64,000 bases of DNA from Ziziphus jujuba (Eukaryota; Streptophyta; Magnoliopsida; Rosales; Rhamnaceae): positions 1,251,001 through 1,315,000 of the forward strand of contig NC_083379.1 of the NCBI RefSeq assembly GCF_031755915.1, given 5' to 3'. Below are positions 26,101-38,598 of the stretch, one piece after another. Within the stretch, counting starts at the first letter, position 1; the number at the start of each line of letters is the position of its first letter. Both the position numbers and the translations under genes were made by a program. The notes below the pieces were generated by a model that saw only the letters and a program-made list of their open reading frames with translations, ran no database searches and was not told where the DNA came from.

Positions 26101-28710
26101 AAAAGGAAAAAAATTAGAGTTGAAGCATTTGGACGGTTTGATGAAAAAAGTGGATGATTAACTAACCACACAACACAAGACGATTGATTGTACATAAAAC
26201 CATCGAATCCAGTGCAAGAAAGACAGGTGGCAATAGAAAGGTCCGTTTGAACGTGGAAATGGCCACATAAAAAACAACATGGTTCAGACTTTATATCGGT
26301 TTCTCATCCACCACATCCATCCATCCATCCATTGCATCCAAAATCTCATGTGGAGTCTGTTTCGCAACGACAGGTTAATATTAAATTTGTCGGCGCCCAA
26401 TTTCCTTATCCTTCTTATCATAATAAAACTTTAATTAATTAATATTAATAATTAAATAATTTAATATTATCTTTAATTTTATGCTGAGGGTTTTTGGTTA
26501 GGGATACGTCTCTTTCCCTTTCACTAATCAACTACTCTTTCCTACATCACAAAATCTTATTTTAACTCATAATCATTTCTCGCACTCTCACCAATTATGC
26601 ACCTCCACGTTATTAACATCTCCACCAAACTCTCTCTCCCTCTCTCAATTTTTTTATTGTCCTAACTTTGAATACTATGTTTTTTAATTAATAAGTATAT
26701 CTACAAACTCCAATGATATTATCAAGGTGGTTAGTATCTAATCAAATTGTTGCCTTGTAAGGATTATCTTATCATCCATGAGAAGGGCATAAATGTCATT
26801 TGACTGCCTCATGAGTCTCATGTTTTCTCGTTGACAAAATTAAATTAGTATACGAAATTCCAATGGCCAATGTTGTGGACAAGGTCAAAGTGTAATATAT
26901 TAACATTAGGAAAAAAAGAAAAAAAAAAAAGGTCTAAATAAATGATAATTAGTGTGGAAATGGAAGCAGTAAGACCGGTTCAGAGCCAGCTAATTACGAC
27001 TCAAACGCCATGAGTACGGATACGACCCACCCACATGGTCAAGTCCAAGGGTTTGTAAAATGTGTGTGATATCATATTTGCAAAGAATTCTGCAAGTATT
27101 TGTGGGCTGCTTTTGAGGTTGAAAAAGAAAACAAAACAAGAAAATTCATGGTCCAAGTTTGTAAACTTGAAGAAGTTTTTGACCTACCTTTTAGAAAATT
27201 GAGGAAAACTATACCAAACCCACAATAATAAGACAAAAGAGAAAGAAAAAAGTTGGTAAGACATGAAAATTCGTGGCATTCTAATTGAAAAGCTTTGAAG
27301 AATGGCAATCATGTAATAGCATTTCATATTTCATGTCATAATATATACAAATATATTATATTATATATTCTAATATTCTATTATGATATAAGAGGTAAAA
27401 TGATTATGGGTATCTTTCTATTTGTTTTAGTTTTTTAAGTGCACTTTGACTAGGAGGAAGATGTATAGAATTCATTGAAACTGAAAAAAATGCCATTCTC
27501 TAATCGAACATAAAGAGTCATTGCTTTGCTCTCATAAAGCTAACACATATACTGAAATAACATATATTACTATGTGCCAACCACTACCCAATTCCAATAA
27601 GAAAACGACAACACAATCTAACGCTTAGCTATTGAAGCTAATCCCCTTAATATAGAGCTCAGCACATCACCATCACAATTTGAAAATATCTTTTTGGATT
27701 TTAATAGCTATAAAGTTTGTTGGGATATATACTCAAAATAAAACTGTTCTAAAAATATAAAAATAAAAATTATTATTATTATTATTATTATTTTTTTCTT
27801 TTTATGTATTGGGGTGGAGGGATTCAAATTCTTGTAAACAATTGTTTTGCTAAATTACCCAAAAAAAAAAAAAATTGCTTTGCTAGAACAGTTTTTCATG
27901 GTAATTTATGGGTTTAGGAAATGTGCCAAATGACAAACTTGAAAAGCCTACGGATCATTATTTATATACAAAAGAACCCCCTTTACCTCTAGATTTGCTA
28001 TTTATGTACCAAAACAAAAAAATAAAAGCATCATAATTGGTATAGAAAGAAGGTGAGACCATCACTTATTGGTCGTCTTAGACTTACTATTTTTATTAAT
28101 AACTTTCTACAAAACAAATCTTATTTACCAAGAAACTTTCTAGAAAACTTGTCAAATGTGGGCAAAAGAAAAAGGTAGAAGAAAAAGGGTAAAAATTAGG
28201 TTAATATGGCAAGAAAATCAGCAACCAAATTCTAAGCAATATTATCAATGTTGGTCCAATGAGATAAGAAAAGGGTGTAGAGTGTCTCTCACAAGGGCAA
28301 AGGCATTAATTGGTTGGCATGGGGAGCAGTATGATTGTAGAAATAAGAAGTGAACAAACTTTAAGAAAAATCATGCATTGCCATCCCCTTACCCTTTTCC
28401 CTTATCCCACACTTTACATGAGGGCGCTACTTTCGTGAATTGACATCTCTATCCTCTCTTTTTTACTTTTGGTTGGTTTCATGTACTTTTTTCTTATTTA
28501 ATTACTGCAAAAATTACCACCTTTCATTTGTTTATTTATTTATTTTCCAATATAGTTGCTTGTGTATTGACAGTTGTGCTCCTAATTTTTCCTTTTGTTT
28601 ATTTTTTTTAACGAATAAAAAAAATATCTTTTAATAATATCATGGAGCCCTCTACCTCATTTATTGAATGTGAATGTGGCATCCCAATTTAGCATTAAAA
28701 AAAATGCCAA

Positions 28711-28711
28711 T

Positions 28712-28753
<42 letters not shown>
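28711..28753. repeat. Compound (CA)n(TA)n microsatellite
   Basis: A short ACACACACACA run passes directly into about 16 TA units. It is a compound dinucleotide repeat expected to vary in length. Confidence 0.95.
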
Positions 28754-28755
<2 letters not shown>

Positions 28756-29819
28756 CAAAGTTTCTATATACAACTTATTCAAATATTTATTTTTTTATTA
28801 TTTGAATTCATACGTAATAAATGATATGGTATTTAACCATTAGAGTTATCCATTTTATTCCCAAAAAAAATAAAATTATTAATATGAAATATCCTTTTAT
28901 AGGTTTGCTATTTCTTAATATATCATTAATTACTATATTAATTTCATGAACAACGTCAACATGGAGTGCATATGCAATGTATAGGTACTAGTTGTACATG
29001 TTACTCCTATGGATACCTTTATTAAGAGTGTGATTACTTATATACCCTTGTTATTTTCTAATTGAATATTAATGGAGTAACATTTCTCGTAAGTTATAAA
29101 GATAGCGATAGCGTTTTTTTTTTTTTTTCATAGGTTCGTTTTATTTTTCCCTGTTTCAATTGGAAGAAAAGTATTAAAGTCAAGTTAAATTATTTTTCAC
29201 TATTTTTTTGGTGTCTATATTTTCTAGAAGACTTTTATCCTTATTTTGGCAAAATAATACTCGAGAGAAAAAGGTTAATGTGAAAACAACTAAGAATTTG
29301 GCACAAAATCATGAACATTCATTTATAGAACGTTTTTTCAACAAAAAAAATCATTTATAGTAATTAAAAGGAAAACGTTTTTTTTTTTTTTTTTTTGGGT
29401 TTGAGAGAGAAAAAAATAAAACATATTTTTGTTGAATAAATAAATATAGTAGTAAACTAAAAATAATAAATTATTTCATGAATTAGGAAAAAACTTTTTT
29501 AAAATTCAGTGTCACTGTATTTAGTGTTTTTCAGTGCTATGTAAACAATGAGTTTCCAATAATAAATTTATACATATAAAAAGACTAAAAGGGTACAACA
29601 ATAACCAAAGATTTCAGAACGCCAATATATAAATATTTGGGAAACCAACAAAAAGAAGGGGAAAAAAGAAAAAAAAGAAAGAATGAAACAAAAGCAACGT
29701 TGAGGTGGGAGAGAGAGAGTGAAAGAGAGGTGAAAAAGAAGATGACATGCAGCCGCTTTTGCCGCTGTACAGCGCTTCAATTCAATACGCATAATATATA
29801 AATATATATAATTAAATTT

Positions 29820-30366
29820 ATAATACTATATATATATTATATAAATGTATATTATATAATTGGTGGTATTTTTTTTGCTCACAGTGAGCGTAAAATCGCA
29901 GTAGGAGAGTTCTCCTGGAATCTCCTTTGGGTTTGTTGGTTTTGGGGGTTTGGATTTGGGTAGAGCTGCTTTGCTTCGTCTCCATAAAAGAAAAAGAAAA
30001 CCCACCAAGGGATATGGAGAAAGAGAAGATACCCAGAAGAAAATAAGTCAAGGATTCGATGGTTGTGGCAGAATTTCAAGCGTCCTTTCTTGGTATTTGT
30101 TATTCCATTCCCTTTCATTGTCTCTCATCATAATCTCCTTTCTCTATGTCTCTCGCTCTCTCTCTCTCTCTCCCCCTCCTTTTTCTGTCTTGTGGGCTTT
30201 ATTTATTTTTATTTATTTTTTAGTTTCAGTTCTGTTAATTATACGTGTTTAGTTTTTATTTTTCTTTTTGTTCCCCTCTTGAGTATTGGCTTATTTGCAG
30301 GCTTACGGAAGATGGGTTTTTGGTGCTAATGTAGTGTGCTGACTTGGTCATTATTATTCGAAAGCT
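29820..30366 (+). promoter_or_regulatory. 5' leader of VEL gene with a probable 5'UTR intron and uORFs
   Basis: TATA-rich sequence at 29820-29860 precedes a purine-rich leader. A likely leader intron runs 30093-30300: donor TTG|GTATTT, a long pyrimidine tract and acceptor TTTGCAG. The leader carries small upstream ORFs. The first is at 30014-30046 (10 codons plus stop). The second starts at 30059 and, after splicing, ends at 30329. The third is a bare ATG-TAG at 30329-30334. The main start codon follows at 30367. Which are transcribed depends on the unknown transcription start. Confidence 0.45.
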
Positions 30367-33300
30367 ATGGCTACGGATTCTTCTTTGGAGGGTAACCCTT
30401 ATTTGTCCTCTGTTTTTTCTATCTTAAATCAAATTGTTTCTGGGTTCTAATTCCTGGAGTGTATGGAATTTTGAAGAAGCTGCCCATCTTGGTTTTTTGG
30501 ATGTTTGGTATGATTTTTTTTTATTGATGACTATGAAGGCCAAATCTTTGTGTGGATTTACAATCTGCTTGGTTGTCATTTCACGGGTATTGATGAGAAT
30601 TTGCGATCCTTTCTCGTATAATTTTTTTTTTTTTTTGGTTTTTTTTCTTTTTATATCTATGGATTTTTGTGTAGTGTTTGTTGTTTCTAGAGAGATGTTT
30701 GATCTTGTCAAATCATCTTCCCTAAGATGGAACGCCTATTTCTTTCTCATCTAATTTGTGGTTGATATATCTAAGAGTCCCTTAGCTGCATTTTTTTTTT
30801 ATTTTATTTTAAAATTTGGGAAACGACCCGTTGCTGCGTTTAATCTGATGATGTAACTGAGTGGTGTCTTTTTCACTCTATAAGAATATGTCTTTGCATT
30901 TTGTGAAAGAGGCTCAAATATTTTATGATGAATTGGAATTCACGAGTACGCTACCTTGTCAAAAAATCCATGCAGCAATTCTTATGGAAAATGCAGAGCC
31001 AGAGGCGTTTGGAGGTCAAAAGAAGCTGTATGCTATCCAAAAATACGCGTAGGCCTGATGGTCTCTATGCCCAAAAATGTGGGGTGTCCCCCTATTATAC
31101 TTCAATGTAGTTAGGCTGGCTGTCTTTGTTAATGCAAGTCAACCATTTCTTATTCATTTGGTACAGCTTGTATGATTTACTTTAATTTGGTTGTTATGAC
31201 CCAAAAAAAAAAAAAAAGACTAGGCTTCTCAAATGAGTCTAAGAACTGAATGGTGACTGTAATATAGGTCCGTGTTAGTTAGTTTGTTAGGTTATCTAGC
31301 AAATAATCTCGTTGTTTCTAATTCCTTCTTAACATGTTCTGCTGTGATGGGTAAAAAGTAATCATCCTAATTGTGGAAAAAGCATAATTTTTTTTTTTTG
31401 ATCATCAACATCTCTTATTTTAAGACCAACAAATTTTGATAACGAGTTGGTTCTTTCAGATTTTTGAATTTTCATTCGTCCATTATCTTCTGTAACCCCC
31501 AATTTTTTGTGGGCTTCTAGAGAAATATGCCTCTTTAATATGTTTGACCTCTCTACTTTCTATATGCTTAACATTTTTCTTTTTTCTCCTTGACCTCAGG
31601 AGTTTCCCTTGACCCTTCAAAATGCACTAAGTTAAGCATGGAGAAAAAGAGAGAACTTGTCTATGAAATATCAAATTGGTCACATGGTGCCTCTGAAATG
31701 CTACAGTCTTGGAGCCGACAGGAGATTTTACAGGTCCTGTGTGCAGAGATGGGAAAAGAAAGGAAGTATACTGGCTTGACAAAGTTAAAAATTATAGAGA
31801 ACCTTCTGAAACTTGTATCTGAAAAGAAATCTGGGGGGCACGAAGTTGCAACAGACCTTGATCCACAGTCTTCTCCGGCACCAAGCCAAAGATCTACGAA
31901 AAGGCAGAGGAAAACTGATCAGCCATCCCGACTACCTGCTGTAGCAAGCAATTTATCAATCAATAGCAGCAGTAGCGATACAGCTAATACTGTTTACTGC
32001 AAAAACTCAGCTTGCAGAGCTGTGGTTAGTCGAGAAGATGCATTTTGCAAGAGGTGTTCATGTTGCATCTGTTATCAGTATGATGACAACAAAGATCCTA
32101 GCTTGTGGTTGATTTGCAGCTCGGAGGCTCCATTTCAGGGTGATTCATGTGGCATGTCATGCCATCTTGAGTGTGCATTAAAACATGAAAGTTCAGGTAT
32201 TGGTAAAGAGGGACCACGTGGGGATCTGGATGGGAGCTTTTATTGTGTATCTTGTGGGAAAGTGAATGATTTGCTCGGGTAAATATTCCTCATATTCTCT
32301 CGGTAGTTACATTTTTTTTGGATTTTAATATTCCATGTGCTTCATCAGATGATTCCTTTTCTAGCTGGAAAACCGATACATAAAAGCACTGTCATCTAGT
32401 GAAGCTTCTGTTTGGAGCTTCAATCTGTAAGTTAATCCAATTGCGTTAGGATAGTCTGAAATATCAAGAAGAATCTAAATCTTTGTCAAGTGATTGACAT
32501 CATATGTCATTAGAAGCTTCTATTGGAAACTTGTATATTTGAGTATACAGATTGAGTTTTATTTTGTTGAATCATCAGGTGTGGACAAAGATCTGTAAAA
32601 TCCTGGTGAATGCTTTGGGTTGAGAAAGAGTGATCTATTGGATAAGTAAGTCATCTTATGGTTTTGTCACTTATCGTGAAAAGAGAGCAGCTCTTTCTCC
32701 AACAACCGAGTTTTCTTAACTGACTTCATCACCAGCAGCAGATAGGACCAGAGCTTCTATTTACTCAAAAACTCTTACTGTAACAGAAAAGACTTGCACC
32801 GGTTATTCCACAAAAGGAGGAATGGAATCAGTCCCAGTAGTGGAAGTTGGTTTCCACTGAGTTCCACCTCTCCTTTCAAGCCTTTAAAAAGTCCTTTAGG
32901 CAAGTGCAAGCTAGGAAGTCAAATAGGCAAAGAATACTTGAATAAAAAAGATAGACGAATCAATATTATCTTCAATGAAGGTTTAAGGTGGATAAGTCAA
33001 TATTGTCAACTTTATTTATGTGGGAGCTGTAGTCATGAGAGAGAAATTTTCAAAATCTTGTCTGCTATAGGAATATATTTTTGGTAAAATTTGAGCTTCT
33101 TATGTCCAAAAAGTTGTTGTTCTTCCATGCTCACTGTTTGAGAATGTTACTTCAGTGGTCAATGGGTTTGTAACAGGATAACTGCTGGTTTACTAGTTTT
33201 GAACTTTCCAATGTTATAAATTATTTAACAGAATGCACATATAATTAGACTAGTATGGGGGTTATAGCCATTAGTTTTCCGTCTCTTCGTACGAAGTGGT

Positions 33301-36063
33301 CTTATTTCAAAGTAGTTGTTCTTTGTTAGGCTTTTAGCGTTGTTTAGTGTTAGTTGGGTATCTTTCTATCTGTTGTGTAGGATTTGTCATATTGCAATTT
33401 TGTTTTGTCTCATGTTTCCTGTTGTTCAATACCACGTGGATTGGTTTCTGAGATGCCATTTTCGTCTTTTGTTTCCTTTTAAGTTTGGGTTTTGTTTGGT
33501 GTTATTAGTGGAGGTCAGATCTAGGACAATATTTTAGCGTGGACTTTCTAGTTAAGGCTATGGATGGTGGATAGTATTTTAATGTATTTCTGAATGCTAT
33601 CACAATTTTGTTTTTCCAGAAGTTCAATTTTAGGATATGGTTTTTATTAGTTGGTTTTTAGGAGTAGTGGCAGGTAACTAGTGACTGTTTCCTAAGTGTG
33701 TTATGGTTTGAAGTGGTGGCTTTGGAAAGTATGTGGTGATCTATGAACAAATTAAAAATTTGTTGCTTATAAATAGGGTTCTGGAGTATGAAGCGATTAC
33801 AGTTGACAACTATCAAAATCTCAAAGCAATGTAAATTAACCCGGTGAACTTCTCAATGAGGAGCATGCAGACAATGAAAGAAGGTATTAGGCAAGCTTTT
33901 GTTTGTCATTGTTTTCCTTGAGAGGGAGACTCAATGTACAGTCACTCGACCAAAAGTAGATACACACAGAGAGAGAAGAGATAGACTTACAGTCCTTGAG
34001 GCTCTTTATGAGGATTGTGTTGCATAAGTTTATATAATCATGCACAGGAAGATTCTTGCTCCCTTTCCCAAAATTTACCTTAAAAGTGCTCTTTTCAGTA
34101 TGTAGTGCGAGTTTTAAACAATCTTTTGACAAGTAAATGAGTATTAGACATGGTGAGCTGTTGAAACATAACCAACTTCTAGTTGTTTGGAAATCTCACA
34201 AAATTTCTGTCATTTAATGGAGTTAAAAATTTTGTTTAATCATTTTGGTGTATGTTCCTGTTCTTTGCAATGCAATTTTTAAAAGTAAATAGCAACTAAA
34301 ACTGTTTTGCTATATTGTGTTTGCTGCAATATGTTACTTTCCTCCCATTGTTCAATGTCCTATATGTTAAAGTGCAATCTAATTGTTGTTTGGTGCTTGA
34401 ATATATTCAGATGTTGCAGAAAACAATTGGTGATTGCAAATGATACCAGGCGGGTGGACATACTGTGTTATCGTGTCTCCTTAAGCCAAAAGCTACTTAG
34501 AGGAACTGAAAAATATCAAAAGCTGTATGATATGATGGAAGAAGCTGCAAAGAAGCTTCAAGCTGATGTGGGTCCATTGACTGGTTTACCTGTAAAGATG
34601 GGTAGGGGTATTGTCAACAGGCTTTCTTCTGGTACAGAGGTTAAGAAGCTTTGTGCTTCTGCTCTGGAGTTGCTGGAGTCAATCCTTTCCAACGCAATCT
34701 CACATCCAATGCCAAATCCTATAATTAAAGGTAATCTATATGTCATAGTCTTGTAATAGAACCATAGTTGCCGGATTTTGTTTCACTCCAGCTTTTCAGT
34801 AGAAATAATATTACATTCAGACTTCAGTTGTCAAGGTGATTAGTGACTTGTCTGCCATTCTATGTATTTACATTTTCAGAAAAAAATTTAATTACTCCAG
34901 ACATGGTTAAATTTGAAGATGTCCATGCAACGTCCCTCACCGTGATCTTGGGTTCTGTAGACTCTTTATCAGAAAAGAATGGTTACACTTTATGGCACTG
35001 CAAGGCTCATGATATGAACTATCCTAAAGAACCAACTTGTACACTGTATGCCCCAAATACAAGATTTATTGTTACGGGGCTTACTCCTGCTACAGAATAT
35101 AGTTTCAAAGTTGTTTTATTTGATGGTAAAACTGAGTTGGGTACCTTTGAAGTTCGGTTCTCAACAAGCACCGGTGGAGAAGATAATAGCTCGGTAATGG
35201 AAAGAAGTCAAAGCCCTGCAACCAACTGTAGCAGCCTTTCTAATCCGTCTTCAGTAGAAGATGAAACTAATAACATTAATCCATTTAGTGACCAAGCTGA
35301 TAACCGAGCAGACAATTATCTTACCTATTGCAAGGACAGTGAGAAGATTGTTTCTGCTAAGCTATCAAATGATGCCATAGACTGTAATGACACAGGTGGA
35401 GGAACCCCAGCGGATACCATTTCTTTGTTGGATGAGGAAAATGGCATGGGGATGGTGGGGTCCATCTCTAATTCTGAGGTCTTAAAACTTGACAGTAAGC
35501 AATTGCCTGATGACCAAATTATTGAAGACACGAGCACTGATGATGGTTCAAATACTCCAGTTCGAACTGGACTGGAATGTGTACCAGTTATTGGTAGTTC
35601 AGAAGCCAGCTTGCCTATTACTCCTTGCAAGTTGGAAATACTCAAGGATGGGCTTGGAAGGAATGGGAGATCAAAATCGAGCAGCAAGGATAAGGAAAAT
35701 GGGACTGGGAAAGGAGAGGAACCCCAAGATGGAAGCACATCAAAGAAGAGAAGTGGGGAAAGGCTGGATGAGGACTGTACGGCGAATGGTCTTTCGGACA
35801 GGGATTTTGAGTATTATGTGAAGGTGATCAGGTGGCTAGAGTGTGAGGGACATATTGAGAAGAACTTCAGGCAGAAATTTCTCACTTGGTACAGCTTGAG
35901 AGCCACTCCTCAGGAAGTAAGAATAGTGAAGGTATTCGTTGATAATTTTATCGAGGATCCAGCATCCCTTGCAGGGCAACTTGTGGATACCTTCTCGGAA
36001 AGTATTTCGAGTAAACGAGTGTCTGTGGTGCCAACTGGGTTTTGCATGAAGCTTTGGCATTAA
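30367..36063 (+). CDS. VIL2/VEL1-like: VIN3-like / VEL family PRC2 accessory protein
   Basis: Chromatin protein of the VERNALIZATION INSENSITIVE 3 family. These nuclear proteins work with Polycomb Repressive Complex 2 to deposit H3K27me3 at targets such as flowering repressors. Exons: 30367-30391, 31600-32278, 34411-34730, 34880-36063 (2208 nt, 735 aa; Arabidopsis VEL1 is about 714 aa). The N-terminal conserved block contains [20 protein letters not shown] and [10 protein letters not shown] (~43-76). A basic KRQRK stretch (~109-113) may be a nuclear signal. The Cys-rich PHD-type region lies at ~142-227 ([23 protein letters not shown]). A conserved [18 protein letters not shown] block follows. 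The fibronectin III domain is at ~350-439 and the C-terminal VID oligomerisation domain at ~645-735, ending in [12 protein letters not shown] as in VEL1. Introns 1 and 2 are 1.2 and 2.1 kb. Start chosen because it splices in frame and gives the family N-terminus. Confidence 0.93.
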
Positions 36064-37002
36064 TCCTATGGCAAAGGGTGTCTCTATATTTGGTTTGAAC
36101 AAGTTTTGAAACGCAAACTCATTCGGGTTTGTGCAGCAGTTAATTCTTTAGACCCCATCTAACATTCTTCATTTAGAATATCATTATTTATATTTATCAT
36201 CAGTCATTTGTCCATTCTTATGGTGTAAGAATGCTAGAAATTTTATCTCTTTATGGTAGTACAATTTCTATCTCAGTTCATAAAAAAGTAGTTTCCATTT
36301 TTGCAATTGATTTGCTGATTGTTATATGGATGTGGAAGATGGGAATATTTATACATAGTCGGACAGAAGTTCAAACTCTGAAAAGAACAGTGAAACAAAT
36401 GTGAAATCCATCAGTTTGGCTATAGATGATGAGAACAATAAAATATTATTTTTCGGATTCAATCACATTGTAGCAACTATTGAAGAACCAGTTTTGTTTT
36501 TGATAATCTTTTTCATCTTTATTTTTTTGCAGATAATTTGTGTTTTGTTGGCATGTTTAGAATCAATTACATCGCATTGCAGAAACTGTGAGCTTGCCCA
36601 TTTACTAAAACGATAATTCTTTTTGACCTTTTTCCGTTTACATAATTGAGAAAAAATTATTTACTCTCTATTAGAAGAACGATATTTTATCCTTTATCTA
36701 GAAGCCTTTTGGCCAATAATGTAAATGGTCAGCTAACTGTAATATTGAGGGAGATTTATAATCTTGCCTAATATCCTTAACCAATTCGAAAAAAATTAAA
36801 ATTGATTCTTTTTTTTTTTAATTGAAATTTATATATAAGTTATATATATTTTATATTTGTTTGGGGTATTTAAACTTGGGTCATTTGTGACTTATATATA
36901 AGATGTTTGTATGAAAGAGGAAAAAAAAAAAAATCATACATATTAGTGGTTAAAAAGGGTGTGTATCAATGTTATTTATCATTCCGAAGAATTGGCCTCC
37001 AT
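36064..37002. other. Spacer between VEL and PPR genes
   Basis: The first part is the VEL 3' untranslated region. The rest is AT-rich spacer and the PPR gene's promoter/leader. The PPR reading frame stays open upstream to 36907 but contains no ATG before 37003. Confidence 0.6.
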
Positions 37003-38598
37003 ATGTGCAGAAGTTTCTTCAAGTCAATCCCAGACTTTCCATTTCTTCGTCTTCTCCAAAGATGCTCAAGTATGAAGGAAGTGAAGCAAATCCATGCTCA
37101 TACTATCACCCAAGGTTTTGCTCGTTTCGCCTACATCAACAGCAAATTCCTAGCATTTTCCGCTCTATCAGAACATGGTGACATGCGCTACGCCGAGGCT
37201 GTTTTCAATCAAATTCCCGTACCCAATGTCTTCGATTGCAATTCCATGGTACTTGGTTTCTTGAAAATTGCACAACCCGAAATGGGTCTCTCGGTTTACA
37301 CCAAAATGCGACGTCGAGGCATTGAGCCGAATGCTCGCACTTTCACAGTTTTGGTCAAGGCATGCGTTGAATTGCGGTTGATTGGTCAGCTCCATTGTCA
37401 GATCGTGAAGTTTGGCCATGAGTTTGACGCTTATATTATTAGCTCTCTTATAAGCGTATATTCCAAGTGTGGCGCAATGGAGGTTGCCTGTCGCGTGTTT
37501 GATCAAAGGCTTCACGAGAATGTTGTTTGTTGGACCAGCCTCATAAGTGGGTATTGCAGCAATGGGTTGGTTGATGAAGCTCGTGATCTGTTTGATGAAA
37601 TGCCTGAAAGGAATGCTGTTTCTTATAGCGCAATGGTTTCTGGGTACGTTTGGAATGGCTGCTTCAACGAGGCAATTGAGTTATTTCGTGAGTTAAAGAA
37701 TCGTGCTAGAGAGAAGCTCAGAGGGTCACTCTTGGTCAGTATTCTAAACGCTTGCGCTTCAATAGGTGCCTTTGCAGAAGGGAAATGGATTCACTTGTAC
37801 GTAGATGAAAATGGTTTTGAGTATGAACTTGAATTGGGAACTGCACTAATAGATTTTTATGCAAAATGCGGGTGCATTGAAGATGCTTTGGAAATATTTA
37901 GCATTATGCCTAGTAAAGATGTAACTACTTGGACTGCTATGATCGTGGGATTGGCTGTTAATGGCAAGAATAATTTAGGGCTTGAGCTTTTCAAAGAAAT
38001 GGAAATGAATGGACCAAAACCAAATGCTGTTACATTTATTGGGGTTCTTTCTGCTTGTAATCATGAAGCTATGGTGAATGAAGCATGGACGTTTTTTGGA
38101 CGTATGAATAAAGTTTATGGGATCTCCCCGCTGATTGAGCACTACGGATGCCTTGTTGATATCTTGGCTCGTTATGGGCGACTCAAACAGGCAGAAATCT
38201 TGATAAGAAGTATGCCAATGGAACCAGATGGAGCTATATGGGGGTCTTTGCTGAATGGTTGTTTGATGCATGGCCATGTCGAGTTGGGGGATAAGGTAGG
38301 GAAGCTTCTTATTCAATTAGAGCCTCAACATAGTGGAAGATACGTTCTTCTAGCCAATATATATGCCACAATGGGCAGGTGGGAATATGTGATGGGGCTA
38401 AGGAAAATGATGAAGGACAAAGACGTAGTTGCAGTTTCTGCTTGGAGTTTCATAGAGATTGATGGTGTCGTTCATAAATTTCTAGCTGATGACAAGTCTC
38501 ATTCTCATTCAGGAAAAATATACAAAGTTTTAAATCAATTAAAGGGGGAACTAAGAAGCTCTTCAATCATTTATGATGTTCTGTTATTTCCAGCATAA
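37003..38598 (+). CDS. PLS-class pentatricopeptide repeat protein, E/E+ subgroup
   Basis: Intronless 531-aa PPR protein. Proteins of this class bind single-stranded RNA in mitochondria or chloroplasts, and those with E/E+ ends usually take part in C-to-U editing. The N-terminus (MCRSFFKSIPDFPFLRLL) leads into RCSSMKEVKQIHAHTITQGF, the usual opening of this family. A run of about ten 31-36-residue repeats follows. Typical pieces include ALIDFYAKCGCIEDALEIF, TTWTAMIVGLAVNGK and PNAVTFIGVLSACNH. The C-terminus has E motifs (WGSLLNGCLMHGHVELG, GRYVLLANIYATMGRWEYV) and an E+-like WSFIEIDGVVHKFLADD, then ends without a DYW deaminase domain. The ATG at 37003 is the first in the frame. Organelle and RNA target cannot be told from sequence alone. 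The usual KKVPGCSW linker is diverged. Confidence 0.9.
   Translation: MCRSFFKSIPDFPFLRLLQRCSSMKEVKQIHAHTITQGFARFAYINSKFLAFSALSEHGDMRYAEAVFNQIPVPNVFDCNSMVLGFLKIAQPEMGLSVYTKMRRRGIEPNARTFTVLVKACVELRLIGQLHCQIVKFGHEFDAYIISSLISVYSKCGAMEVACRVFDQRLHENVVCWTSLISGYCSNGLVDEARDLFDEMPERNAVSYSAMVSGYVWNGCFNEAIELFRELKNRAREKLRGSLLVSILNACASIGAFAEGKWIHLYVDENGFEYELELGTALIDFYAKCGCIEDALEIFSIMPSKDVTTWTAMIVGLAVNGKNNLGLELFKEMEMNGPKPNAVTFIGVLSACNHEAMVNEAWTFFGRMNKVYGISPLIEHYGCLVDILARYGRLKQAEILIRSMPMEPDGAIWGSLLNGCLMHGHVELGDKVGKLLIQLEPQHSGRYVLLANIYATMGRWEYVMGLRKMMKDKDVVAVSAWSFIEIDGVVHKFLADDKSHSHSGKIYKVLNQLKGELRSSSIIYDVLLFPA

Larger units (their letters stand above)
19921..29819. other. Long intergenic region without recognised genes
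   Basis: About 10 kb of AT-rich sequence with no open frame over about 80 codons and no recognisable protein or structured RNA. It contains long (TA)n arrays at 23149-23182 and 28711-28753, a (GA)n run near 23864, a (CATC)n run near 26308-26338 and poly-A/T tracts. A loose direct repeat occurs near 22290 and 22545. The last few hundred bases likely include the VEL gene promoter. Confidence 0.55.

Noticed and set aside
32794..33087. 97-codon frame inside VEL intron 2
   Set aside because: Not conserved in any VEL protein I know, has no fitting splice sites in the right phase, and the exon 2-exon 3 junction is already complete.
35325..35738. 137-codon minus frame within the last VEL exon
   Set aside because: Shadow of the coding strand; its translation matches no family and it has no exon context.
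36907..37002. Longer N-terminus for the PPR protein
   Set aside because: The upstream part of the frame has no ATG; it begins at a TTG and includes a Lys run from a poly-A tract.
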